DNA from: Cristatella mucedo
Taxonomy: Eukaryota > Bryozoa > Phylactolaemata > Cristatellidae
Assembly: GCA_009760855.2 (NCBI GenBank)
Contig: WPIO01000095.1
Location: 278,501-342,500 of the forward strand
DNA: 64,000 bases
Reading direction: 5' to 3'
How positions within the stretch are numbered: position 1 is the first letter of the stretch; every line of letters begins with the position of its first letter. The notes under the pieces are model-generated. The model was not told the origin of the DNA. It ran no database searches and saw only the letters and a list, made by a program, of their open reading frames with translations. Shown in pieces: positions 1 through 9,905 of the stretch. The position numbers and the translations under genes were made by a program.

Positions 1-157
1 GCAGACGGATGTCCCCACAGATGCCGCCAATGCATGGATTTGGGCAGGACTGCCGAGTCATCGTCTGCCCTTCCACCGGTCGTGAGCCTGCGGCTGCTTC
101 AGCTGTCTGAGCCCTCGTACGGTCTCCGCCCTGTGCTCGAAGGCTGCAGAGTCATGT

Positions 158-230
158 TCCCTCACAGCTCTTCTGCCGCTATACATATGAAGCTATTAAG
201 TCAGCTTGTATTTATTCATTTATTTACTTA
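158..230 (+). repeat. 3' part of a tRNA-derived SINE (family 1)
   Basis: The stretch reading 'gctcttctgccgctatac' followed by 'gaagctattaagtcagct' matches the 3' end of the better preserved copies at 826-1001, 30390-30575 and 55253-55425. The tRNA-like head is missing or too diverged to see. No gene is visible around it. Confidence 0.5.
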
Positions 231-825
231 CTTGACAGTTTGCGTAAACTTGCTATGTGCCCGATGATGACCCTTGCTTAAAACGAATTCCAATGCAATC
301 GCACACTCATTCCTCGCTATATGCCAGTACATTTTGTCTCGTCGTCTAGATAGCAATCTATAAAAGTACTCATTCTACGCCTGAACTAGGTGGATGAAGT
401 TCTATGGTTTCATACCCCTGTACATCGACTCACTTGGTGCGTCGATGACAGCAATTTGAATCGCCGGGGTCTCAAAATGGCGAGTGGACTAACGAGGATT
501 TCTACGTGGCTTTGTGGAGTAACTGACGGAGATACATTTGCGTTAGGATTCCTGGTTTTCGTTCAAGTTAGTTTCGTTTTAAGTTCAAGCCAACTTATTC
601 ACATGGCTTCGAATGTTTACCATCGGACGTCGTTTATTATGCCGAGCTAAGACAGCCTCGAGCTGGAATCGCGGCATGTCTGCGTGGCTCGTGCTGATGA
701 GCGCCGCTGATGCTCGTCCGACGCTTAATACACAAGGACGTTAAACCAGAAATCCCTCGCATTAATTTCACTTTTAAAAGGCGAGCAGCTGCACGAACGG
801 ATGCATAACTTGGCATTCATCAACT
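231..825. other. No gene recognised
   Basis: Single-copy-looking sequence. The open frames are short and resemble nothing known to me. No structural RNA or repeat stands out. Confidence 0.4.
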
Positions 826-1001
826 GGGCCGCGATAGCCCAGGAGGTAAGGTGCTCGCTCTTCACGACCGAGGTCGTGGGCTCGAATCTTGCAGCGGGCG
901 ATTCTTTGCTGCCAGCTGCAAGCCGTTGTGCTATGCTAGCCGCTTAGGCTCTTCTGCCGCTATACAAAGGAGGCTGTTGAATCAGCTAAGTATCTTTTCC
1001 A
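826..1001 (+). repeat. tRNA-derived SINE (family 1)
   Basis: The head carries RNA polymerase III-like boxes: 'ggtaaggtgctcg' resembles an A box and 'gtgggctcgaatcttg' a B box. The body is 'cgctgccagctgcaagccg'-like and the end reads 'ctcttctgccgctatacaaa', then 'gaggctgttgaatcagcta'. The same head-body-tail order recurs at least six times in the window on both strands. This defines a non-autonomous SINE family that ends in a T-rich or simple tail. Confidence 0.7.
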
Positions 1002-1008
1002 ATCTGGT

Positions 1009-1015
<7 letters not shown>

Positions 1016-1079
<64 letters not shown>
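1016..1079. repeat. (CT)n microsatellite
   Basis: About 32 uninterrupted CT units directly after a short run of C. The predicted Ser-Leu run across it is low-complexity and not a gene. Confidence 0.95.
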
Positions 1080-1081
<2 letters not shown>

Positions 1082-1639
1082 GCTCTCATGAAGCCCGTAG
1101 CCCAACGGCGTAGCAGCAGCAGCAGCAGCGGCGGCGGTACGATGGCGTAGCCGACGCCACCGAAGTGCAGCCGCTGCGACGAGGCGAGTTCGTCGCCGAT
1201 GGCGCGGCCTCGCGCACTCGCTTTACACGCCGCCGTTTGGCGGCGCGCCGAGAGGCGAGCTATCTTTCAAACTAGTCGGCGGGCCTTACTCTCTGCGGCC
1301 GGTCCGCTGCGACCGGTCCGTTTGAGCGCCTTTTCTTTCTGCTCGCGCCTCGGCACGGCCCGGCGACATTTCTCCGCATGCGCGCGCCAGAAGAAGGGTA
1401 CCCTCCTCGCATTGTAAAGCAAGGACTATTCTAATCGAGCGATGGCGAGGAAGATCGGTATGGCAGAAGCAGAAGTATGGTACAATTGGAAGAAGCTAGA
1501 GCGAACCGGAACCGGAGCGACGAATCGCAGGCTCGGTGGTGGTAGGCGTTACTATGCGCGACTACACGCCAGGACCGGAAGATTAGGGAGGCTGCAGTGA
1601 GTTCATTGAAAATTAAAAAGTAACTTTAGCTCTAAGGGA
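1080..1639. other. GC-rich stretch with short AGC/GGC runs, no gene recognised
   Basis: CpG-rich sequence holding a short (AGC)6-(GGC)3 run near 1111-1137. Arg- and Ala-rich open frames are present but show no known domain and look composition-driven. Confidence 0.4.
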
Positions 1640-2220
1640 TTTCTGTCAGCGGAAGAGCAATCGGGAAGAGGCTCAAAGAGCAAGGCATGTGGTCCAGAGC
1701 AGCTAAGAGGAGGCCGATTCTTAGCGTCGCGAACAGGCATAACTTGCTTTCGCTCGTAAATACCGGCACTGGACCTCAGCTGAGTGGAGCAAAGCTCTGT
1801 GGACTGAGGAATCTAAGTTTCTCTTTGCTACCTCACGGGGCACTCAGCGAGTGTCGAGACAAAAGGAGGAACTATATTTAGACGCTTGTCTCCAAAAGAT
1901 GGTGGTGTAGTGATGTGGGGTGCTTTGGCGCTGCTGGTTTAGGGAGCTTGCACCGAGAGAAGGGGATTAGGAATGCAAAACGCTACTTGGGCATTGTTAA
2001 GAATGTTAGTATTCTGTCAGCTCATAGCATACATGGTTTGGACTTTATTTGGCACGAGGACAATGATCCCAAGCATACCACAGGCATTTTAAAAGACTTT
2101 TCTGATAACCCAATGCGTCTGGGCTTCGATCGCTTCCGGATTATGGCATGGCACAGTCGGAGTCCGGATTTGAACTCCATTGAGCACCTGTGGCAGGAGT
2201 TGGAGCGTAAAATAGGCTGA
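1640..2220 (+). pseudogene. Tc1/mariner-type transposase relic
   Basis: Several frames read successively through a Tc1-like transposase. A helix-turn-helix-side segment 'GKRLKEQGMWSRAAKRRP' is followed by 'HWTSAEWSKALWTEESKF', which equals the usual 'W..VLWSDESKF' around the first catalytic Asp. Next come 'GCFGAAGLG', the second catalytic Asp block 'HEDNDPKHT', and 'SPDLNSIEHLWQELE' with the third acidic residue. At least two frameshifts and several stops separate the blocks, and the first catalytic Asp is replaced by Glu. The element is dead; terminal inverted repeats were not located. Confidence 0.85.
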
Positions 2221-2485
2221 ACAGATCATCCTTCCATGAAATCGTATTTAATTACTCGAACTTTTGCCGAAAGAACGGCAGAAAATTGCATCTGGCGTGT
2301 GTGAGATATATTGTCGGGGTCAATGCCCAGAAGGCTTCTCGCCGCTATACAAAATCGTGGAGCAATTCGCTACTAAACGGTTTGATTTCATTGCAAATTT
2401 GTGCATAATAAACTACTTCAACTACGGCATGCTTAAATTTATTTCACCAGTGACGGCTTTCGCAATTAATCTTGTTCTATCTACC

Positions 2486-2630
2486 TGCCGAGCTGAATTG
2501 GCCCAGCGGTTAAGGTGCTCGCCCCGAACAAAGTGTGGCTGAAGTCGTGGGCTCGAGCCCCGAGGCATATGTGAAGCGTCTAAATAAAAATTAAGTTCTC
2601 TTGGGGCGCTATACAAATGAATTATATTAT
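2486..2630 (+). repeat. tRNA-derived SINE with LINE-like tail (family 2)
   Basis: A tRNA-like head 'ggcccagcggttaaggtgct' and B-box-like 'gtgggctcgagcccc' is followed by a tail reading 'taaaaattaagttctcttgg' and 'ggcgctatacaaatgaatta'. That tail resembles the 3' end of the CR1/L2-like LINE in this window ('agagattaagttctctgagg', 'gcgct'). This is expected for a SINE mobilised by that LINE. Confidence 0.7.
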
Positions 2631-2740
2631 ATTTTTATACCTGGCTGAAACGCAGGGTGCGAAGATGTTTTTGGGCCGGCACTGTATATACGTATGTAAG
2701 TAAATATAAATAAATGCATAATAAGCATGCGTATACTACT

Positions 2741-3964
2741 TTACTTTAAGCACGTCAATCCGTGGATGGCGATGGCCTCTGCGTCGTTACAGTTTTCGGA
2801 GATGAAGCGTGGGATATCCACATGGCGAATGCCCGTCAAAAGCTCGGCGCATATGGCGACGAAAATGTCCTCCAGGTGTACGTAGCTCACGCCGACTGCC
2901 ACTCTATTCAGTTCCGGCAAGAGATCCGTCGTCAGCGCGTAGCACGGTCCGTGCGCGAACGGCGGGAACACTTTCCTGTCGTACACGTACGTCGGCATGT
3001 ACCACTTTCCGCCGAGGTCTCTGTACGGTGGGTCGTTGAAGCTGACTGAGCCTATCACCGCCCTCGCGCCGCTGGCGGCCAGCGCGGCTTCCAAGTTGGC
3101 CACGCGAAAAAGCACGTCGTCGTCCATCTTGACGAGATGCCTTGCCGCCGCGCAGTTGCGCTCCGTCCAGCGAAGCATTATCAGGGTCTTGATGGTCAAG
3201 TTGTAGTAGTCCTCCTCGAAGTCGGCCCAGATTATGTCGCCGAACGTCTCGGCCTCCCTGCTCAGCTGGAGCTCACCGCGACGCGACGGCGAGCGGCCCA
3301 CGACGAACACGGTGCGATAGCCCTGCCGGCGAAAGGGCTCCAGCCGTCGGCGGACGGCCGAGCGTCGAGCGCTTGACAGCGGCAGCGAGTGCACGGCGAC
3401 GACGACGTGCGTCGTCGTCGCCGCGTGCGCGTCGCCTGCGCCGCCGCACGGGCCCGGATCGCGAAGCAGCGCGTACTGGCACTTGTTGTGAGCCCTGAGG
3501 TGCCCGTCGTACAGCAGGAACGCTCGCTCCGAGTCGTTGAACGGCACGCCGATCTCCGCCTCGAGCTCGTCGCGCGCCGCCGGCGACAGGCTCCTCGCCT
3601 CGCTCGCCGCGCTGACGTTCTTCGACGAAAACTTTCGGTAGATGCGACCGTCGAGGCTTCTCGTCAGCTCGGCGTCGGCCGTGCCGACGTTGCCGCTGAC
3701 GTTGCCGACGCCGTCGGGCGCGCCCGGCAGCGGCGAGCAGCGCAGCAGCCGCAGCCTCGCCAGCCAGGTCGAGTCAATCGCGCCCAAGGACGGGTCGTCG
3801 ACAGCTTCGCCAGCGCTCTTGAAGCGGTCGAGCAGCGTCGCGGCGCGAGGCTGACTTCGCCACGGAAAATAAGCGGGGCGGCCTTTTGCTACGCACCCGG
3901 CGAGGTAGACGAAGCCGCAGCCGCAGACGAGCAGCAGGCAAATCGACGTCACCGGTCGTCGCAT
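2741..3964 (-). CDS. Beta-1,3-galactosyltransferase-like glycosyltransferase (GT31), copy 1
   Basis: Predicted Golgi type II membrane enzyme that transfers a hexose in beta-1,3 linkage from a UDP-sugar to a glycan acceptor. The open frame reaches back to 4267. I place the start at 3964 because this Met is followed directly by Arg-Arg and a hydrophobic span (TSICLLLVCGCGFVYLAGC), giving a short cytosolic tail, membrane anchor and stem as the family requires. This start gives 407 residues. Visible motifs are 'FEEDYYNLTIKTL', the metal-binding DxD-type 'KMDDDV', 'FAHGPCYALTTDLLPELN' and the C-terminal 'LEDIFV', all typical of GT31. There are four N-glycosylation sequons and no intron. The coding region is strongly GC-rich, unlike its paralog at 19605-20732. 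Donor and acceptor sugars cannot be told from sequence; N-acetylglucosaminyl transfer is the alternative. Confidence 0.9.
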   Translation of the reverse strand: MRRPVTSICLLLVCGCGFVYLAGCVAKGRPAYFPWRSQPRAATLLDRFKSAGEAVDDPSLGAIDSTWLARLRLLRCSPLPGAPDGVGNVSGNVGTADAELTRSLDGRIYRKFSSKNVSAASEARSLSPAARDELEAEIGVPFNDSERAFLLYDGHLRAHNKCQYALLRDPGPCGGAGDAHAATTTHVVVAVHSLPLSSARRSAVRRRLEPFRRQGYRTVFVVGRSPSRRGELQLSREAETFGDIIWADFEEDYYNLTIKTLIMLRWTERNCAAARHLVKMDDDVLFRVANLEAALAASGARAVIGSVSFNDPPYRDLGGKWYMPTYVYDRKVFPPFAHGPCYALTTDLLPELNRVAVGVSYVHLEDIFVAICAELLTGIRHVDIPRFISENCNDAEAIAIHGLTCLK

Positions 3965-4400
3965 CCGTCGGCGGCACACGATCGACGCGTCGCTCTCGGC
4001 GCAGGCGCTCGGCGCTGGCGAAGCCGAACATGCCCACGAGCGTGCCCACATGCGTCCAGCAGCAGCAGCAGCAGCCGCGGCACCGCGGCTTCCGGGTAGA
4101 GGGCGGCTGTCCGCCCTGCTACTGAGCCGCGTGCAGCCGTAGCTAGCTCGCTCGCCTCTGTCAGAACGAGAAGAACCGACGGCGAAAAGGCCGTGTGGCG
4201 CGAGCTGGCGCAGCGCTGCAGCGAGACGCAGGACGCAGGTGTCAGTCGGAGTTTGCCGCTCTCGCACAACTGCGACCGCCGTTGCTGCCGGTTCGCGGGA
4301 TCGGGCGCGCCGCCGCCTCCGATTTCCGACCTTCTCTTTCGGCGATTTGGTCGGGACCTAAAATGATACAAAAGATGACTATGCTTCAAGGTGCGGGTGT
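3965..4400 (-). promoter_or_regulatory. GC/CpG-rich 5' region of glycosyltransferase copy 1
   Basis: The glycosyltransferase frame stays open for 101 more codons here. The stretch is Ala/Arg/Ser-rich, includes a run of eight Ala encoded by (CTG)n-type repeats near 4057-4076, and lacks the features of a type II anchor. I read it as GC-rich 5' leader or promoter-proximal sequence. Translation from the upstream Met codons (4267, 4051) cannot be excluded. Confidence 0.4.
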
Positions 4401-4477
4401 CTGCTAAAGCACGACGCAGGTGCCAAATGAGCTTGCAGCGTAGGAAATTGTCTCGCCGCTGAAGTCAATTAAATTAC

Positions 4478-4478
<1 letters not shown>

Positions 4479-4514
<36 letters not shown>

Positions 4515-6150
4515 CTCTTGATATAGCGCCCTCAGAGAACTTAATCTCTTTCTAGGCGCTTTACATTTGCTGCAAAGGGAACCTCGATTGAATGGTGAAT
4601 AATATCATGCTTGATAAACAAGATGAAATAACATGGTTAGGGGTGACATGCACAGGGTCAGCATGCAAATGTGGTTAGTGGCAGCATGCACAGTGTCAGC
4701 ACGCATAAGCACATGAAGGACGAATCACAGGGATCCACTAAATGCTGTCCTAAATAGGTGTTTTTAAATTCTTTTTTAATTTGGTCAAGTCCGGGGATGT
4801 TCTGACGCAAGTCGGGAGGGAGTTCCAGGCTTTGGGAGCATACGAACTAAATGCACGGTCTCCAAAGGATTTAAGGTTTGTACGGGGTATTTCTAGACTG
4901 TCGGATTACGAAAAGCGGGTGGTACGATGCTTGGCCTGACGGGGGAGTATATTGGATTCCAAAAAGCGGGTGTTACGATGCATGGCCTGATGGGGGAGTA
5001 GATCTGAGAGCTAGGCTGGGGCCAAAGAATGAAGTGACCTAAAAGTGAGCGACAAAACTTTGAAGTCAATCCGTTGCTTGACTGGGAACCAGTGCAGGTC
5101 GGCGAGAAGTGGTGAGATGTGGCAATTGCGATGTTCATGACAGACAAGCCTAGCTTCAGAATTTTGCACCAGCTGTAGGCGCCTGATTGCACGTGCCGGT
5201 AGGCCAGGAAGCGGTGAGTTACAGAAGTTATGACGGGATGTCACAAATGTATGGACTAACTTAGATGTGGTATCCGTATCTAAACAAGCCCGCATTTTAG
5301 CAATGTTATGTAGCTGAAAGTAGGCAGACTTGACTATCGAGCTGATGTGGTCGTCTAATGAAGGCTCACTTTGGAACATGACAACCAGATTTCGTGCAGA
5401 TTCAACAGGAGATGCTTGTAGAGCCGATTTTGAGCGTCAGCCTTTCTAATTTCGGAATCACACTCGGTTTGCCCATAACTAATAAGTTAGTTTTATCATC
5501 GTTTAGTTTAAGAACATTTGCTGCCATCCATGTGCGGATGTCCTCAATACATGCAGCAAGGGAGTTGAGAGAATACGAGGTGCTCGAAGGCTGAGAGGGA
5601 TCAAAGCAAAGGTACAACTAAGTGTCATCCGCATAGAACTGAAAGCCTAGATTGTGCTAGGCAATCACATCGGCAAGAGGCAGAGTATAAACCGTTAAAA
5701 GAACTGACAAATGATGGAGCCCTGAGGTACCCCATATTTCAGAGGTTCCTTGGACGATCTTGGTCTAATCACATCAATACTCTGAAGGCTCCCACTGAGA
5801 TAGGACCTGAATCATTGCAGAGCAGTGCCAGTGATGCCCAGACGAGATGAGAGGTGTTCAAGAAGGACTTGGTGATCGTTAGTATCAAAAGATGCCAAAA
5901 TACCGAGCAAAACAAGCAGAGAAACCCTACCAATGTTTGCATTCCCAAGTAGGTCGTTGTACACCCGAACCAATGCTGACTCTGTAGAGTGATTAACTCT
6001 AAAACCAGACTGGAACTTACTAGCAAGGTTTAGAGTTTCAATATATGAGTTCAGCTGGTCTGCCACGACTCGTTCCAGTGTCTTTGATAGGAAAAGTAGA
6101 AGGGAGACTATGCGGAAGTTGCTCAAGTTCTCTTGGTCTAATGAATATTG
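4479..6150 (-). mobile_element. CR1/L2-type LINE, 5'-truncated copy A
   Basis: On the minus strand this reads reverse transcriptase motifs in order. 'FQSGFRVNHSTESALVRVYN' and 'FDTNDHQVLLEHLSSRLGI' come first, then the C-terminal block 'RLQLVQNSEARLVCHEHR', 'DLHWFPVKQRIDFKVLSLTF' and 'SLAPA'. The 3' end carries the family tail 'gcgctatatcaag' and an (ATT)n simple repeat (4479-4513). Stops and frameshifts break the frame. The endonuclease and ORF1 regions are absent. It lies head to head with copy B, separated by about 120 bp. Confidence 0.85.
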
Positions 6151-6267
6151 TTATTAGTTTCTATGCAATCAAGCTAAACAAGATCAGTGTGTCTATGCGC
6201 ATGCCACAGCCCCACTGGGTGCGACCCAACTCTTACATTCCAACTAACAAAAAAGCAAATTAACTGC

Positions 6268-7750
6268 AGTCACAATTTAGAGCTAATCACTCCACAGAGT
6301 CAGCATTGCTGAGGGTGTATAACGACATTCCCAGGAATGTTGGCTTGGGTCAAGTCTCTCTGCTTGCTTTGCTCGATCTTTCGGCAGCGTTTGATACAAT
6401 TGGCCACACAGTCCCTCTTGGGCATCATCTCTCATCCTGGGCATCTCTCATCTTGCCTAGGTATCACTGGCACTGTTCTGCAATGGTTCAGATCCTATCT
6501 TAGTGGGAGACTCTAGTGCATTGATGTGAACTATAAGGTCATCCGAAGAACCGCTGAAGTACGGTGTACCAGAGAGCGCTGTACTCGATGCCATTCTTTT
6601 CAGTTTGTTCTCTTTCTCTTGCCGATATGATCGCCAAGCACAATCTAGGCTTTCACTTCAACGCAGATGACACTTAATTGCACCTCTTCTTTGATCCCTC
6701 TCAACCCTCTGGCACGTCGAATTCTCAGCACACTTTTTCTGCATGTATTGCTGATAGTCGCAGATGGATGACAACAACTGATGGATAACTTCCTCAAATT
6801 AGATGTCGACAAAACCAACTTACTAGTTATGGGCAAACCAAATGCGACTCAGACATGGGAAAACTTACTGATTGACATCGGCTCTTCCAGCATATCTCCT
6901 GTTGCATCTGCACGAAATCAAGGTATCTTGTTCCAAGATAACCTTCATTAGACGACTACAGCAGTTCCAAAATCAAATCTGCCTACTTTCAGGTACATAA
7001 CATTTCTAAAATTTCGGCTTGCTTAGATAGGGAATACTGCATTCCAATTGGTCCGTGCATTTGTAACATCCTGTCTGCACTTCTGTAACTCACTGCTTGT
7101 TGGTCTACCGGCATGTGCAATCGGGTGCTTACGTTTGGGGAAAAACTCTGCAGCTAGGCTTGTCTGTCATGAGCGTCGAAGTTGCCACATCGCACCACCA
7201 CTCTCAGACCTCCACTGGCTCCCAGTCAAGCAGTGTATCGACTTCAAAGTTCTGCCACTTTTAGATCCCATTTACTCTCTGGCTCCAGCCTACCTATCAG
7301 AAATACTACCCAATCAGGCCAAGCATCGCACCATCGGCTGTTCTGACTCAAATCATTTAGCTATACCTCGTGCAAACCTCAAAGCCTTTGAAGACCGCGC
7401 CTTTAGTTCAAATGCTCCCAAACGCTGGAACTCACTATCGACTGACATGACGACATGTCCTGACATAAGGATATCTAAAAAGAAACTTAAAACACGCTTG
7501 TTTATGACTGCATTTAGTGGGTCCCTATGACTCGTTCTTTGTGTGCTTATGCATGCTGAAACTATGCCTGCTGTCTGCTAACCATATCCATATGTTCACT
7601 CTGTGCACGTCATCTTACAATGTTATAATTGATGACATTGCAAATATTACCACTAATCTTTGGTCATAATTTCTTTACAGCATATGTAAAGTGCCTAGAA
7701 AGAGATTCGGTTCTTGGAGAGCGCTAGACAAATGTGTTATTACTATTTTT
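6268..7750 (+). mobile_element. CR1/L2-type LINE, 5'-truncated copy B
   Basis: Plus-strand copy starting at the same reverse transcriptase region as copy A. It reads 'LLALLDLSAAFDTIGH', then a degenerate YADD box ('FNADDT'), and an intact-looking C-terminal frame at 7048-7530 with 'DLHWLPVKQCIDFKVLP' and 'APKRWNSLSTDM'. The tail 'gcctagaaagagattcggtt' ends near 7750. Premature stops make it inactive. Confidence 0.85.
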
Positions 7751-8440
7751 CCGTCACCTTTCTGAACTATTCCTCGGAGTCAGGCCTACACTAAATAGAA
7801 TTCCAACTACAAAGACTGCCAGCCCTTTAGATCCCTTACATACTGTCATCTCTCTGAGAAGTCTACATTTTCTGATGCTCAGCATAAACATAACGCAAAT
7901 GTGTCGTTAGCCTTAAGTTTGGTACCTGCACCACTGTCAATAAGGCCTCTGTCAAGCTAGTGATTAACACTCCTTGTCAACCCGATGAAACAGTTCAATC
8001 TGGCCAACACAAGACTAGGAGAACTGAAAACAACTCCCCCCAGTCCCGCCCGCTCTTACCATTACCGTTAAAGAAACTCGAGCCTTCCGGGTAAATCTAC
8101 TCTAAAACATCACACCTAGCAAGTTCCCGTCAGGATTAAACCACTAAAAAACTAAACCACTCCATCTATACTACGATCAATACAATCGATACATCAACTT
8201 CATCAATACTGCACTCCTTCGAGTGAATGAACACTTTCATAGGAAGGCTAACACAGGTAGAGTTGTCTGACAGTTCTGCTGGGTCTAGTGATAACTTTTG
8301 GTACTACTGACCACTAAGTCCTTTTTGAGCACTTATCATCTTGACTGAGCATCAATTGCATTGCAGTGGCAATGGCACTGCAATAACGTCTGCTCTATTT
8401 CAGATCCCATATGTAAACGGTCATAGCCTAAACGGGAGCC
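7751..8440. other. No gene recognised
   Basis: Sequence between LINE fragments. Some words resemble internal LINE sequence (near 8300-8350) but too weakly to assign. No credible coding region. Confidence 0.4.
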
Positions 8441-8860
8441 ATTTAAATATGTGATATCCAAGGGAGTTCTACAGAGTTCTACAGGTTCAACATGTAAATA
8501 TGGCGAGTGGCACTTATGCACGGTGTCAGCAGGCATAAGTAGATTAAAGAAAAATCAAAAGAATCCACTAAATGCTGTGGTAAACAGGTGAATTTTTAGC
8601 TTCTTTTTAGACGTCGTCAAATCAGGAGATGTCATGACATCAGTAGGGAGTGAGCTCCAGGCTTAAGGGGCGAACTAACTATAGGCATGGTTTCCAAAGG
8701 ATTTGAGGCAAGTACGAGATATAGCTAAATGATGTGATTCAGTAAACCGGGTCGTACTTGGACTAGCCTGTTGGGGGCGTAGGTCTAATAAGTAGACTGA
8801 AGCCAAAGAGTCAATTTCACTTTCAGCCGTCGCGACGACACGAGCCGACGCCGACACTCG
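8440..8860 (-). mobile_element. CR1/L2-type LINE 3' fragment, copy C (degenerate)
   Basis: Words such as 'cacggtgtcagcaggcataa', 'ccactaaatgctg' and 'tttccaaaggatttgagg' match the 3' region of the other LINE copies in the same order. The reading frame is lost. Confidence 0.7.
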
Positions 8861-9780
8861 CCCACCGCCCGCAGTGCCGCATGCTGAGCCTGGTAGCGGA
8901 TGATCTCGGCTGGCGCCTGCTCTCGTCTCTTACCTCTCGCTTTGAGCTCTTAGTACGCCAGCTACGACTGGCCGCTCGACTCACACGCTCAGTTCGTCGC
9001 GGCGGGCCTCGCAGTTAGCTCGTATTACGTTCTGCTTTCGTCGGATGCCGGACGCTCCTAGTCGCGGTGGATTCGCGACATCCCACGCGTCGGCCCATAT
9101 CCTCCTGGCTACGTCTCTCGAGGTAGATATTGACGTTGGCTTTGTCCTTGTACACAATAGTTACTAATAGCACTCACCGTTTGCACTCGCTCGCCGACGG
9201 TCTCGGTCAGCCAATGGATTGAATTGCCATCCAGGATCGAGATTCCGACGGTTTAAATGACAAATGCAGTTGAGTAGCATTAGCGTTAAAGTCATAGCCG
9301 ATTCCATCAGCCCGACTCACTTTCCCCCGAGTTTGAGTATAAATTGTGGTTCGGCATACAGAACGCTGGTCCAGAACAACGCCAACGGTTTATTGTACAA
9401 GGCACGGGGAGCAGCAAGACGCACGACTGCCTTCGCCCCCTTCTCACACTCCAGTCTCTCCTCCACTCCTCTGGTTGACCCCGATGATTCATCGAGGACC
9501 ACAACTGTGCAGTGGCCGACCCTGATGGTGAATCCACCATCTGGCCACCAGCAGTTACCGGCCTGTGTCAGTGCCACATCACAGGCTCATCAGAGGAGCC
9601 GGCATACACTCAAACTACATAAATGGGGAGTAGTATGTGACTTTTCCATTTCGCACCCTGACCCTCACTCGTGCACACTCCAAATATTAACCTCGCGTCG
9701 CTCGGTCTCCTTTTGAAGTGGCCCTCCCGAGTGTCAGTGCCCGAAATAGAAAAATCAAATCCTACTCCAACAGGTGTTGC
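8861..9780. other. No gene recognised
   Basis: Moderately GC-rich sequence before the AT-rich viral island. A 150-codon open frame at 9264-9716 shows no known domain, and its opposite-strand frames are also open, so it is not convincing. Confidence 0.35.
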
Positions 9781-9905
9781 TTCGGCGCAATGAAAAATAA
9801 TAGACTACTCACTGTATTCCAAAAATTTAGTCGTTATATTATTATAGCAATTTTTTTTCAGAGTTTCTAAATTAGATTTAAAGAAAAATATTTATATATT
9901 ATAAG

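Noticed and set aside
3389-4099. 236-codon plus-strand open frame opposite glycosyltransferase copy 1
   Set aside because: It is Arg/Ala-rich and exists because the GC-rich antisense of a real gene lacks stops. The minus frame carries all GT31 motifs.
9264-9716. 150-codon frame before the viral island
   Set aside because: Host-like composition, no motif, open opposite frames, and no TATAG at the start, so it is neither a viral gene nor a supported host gene.
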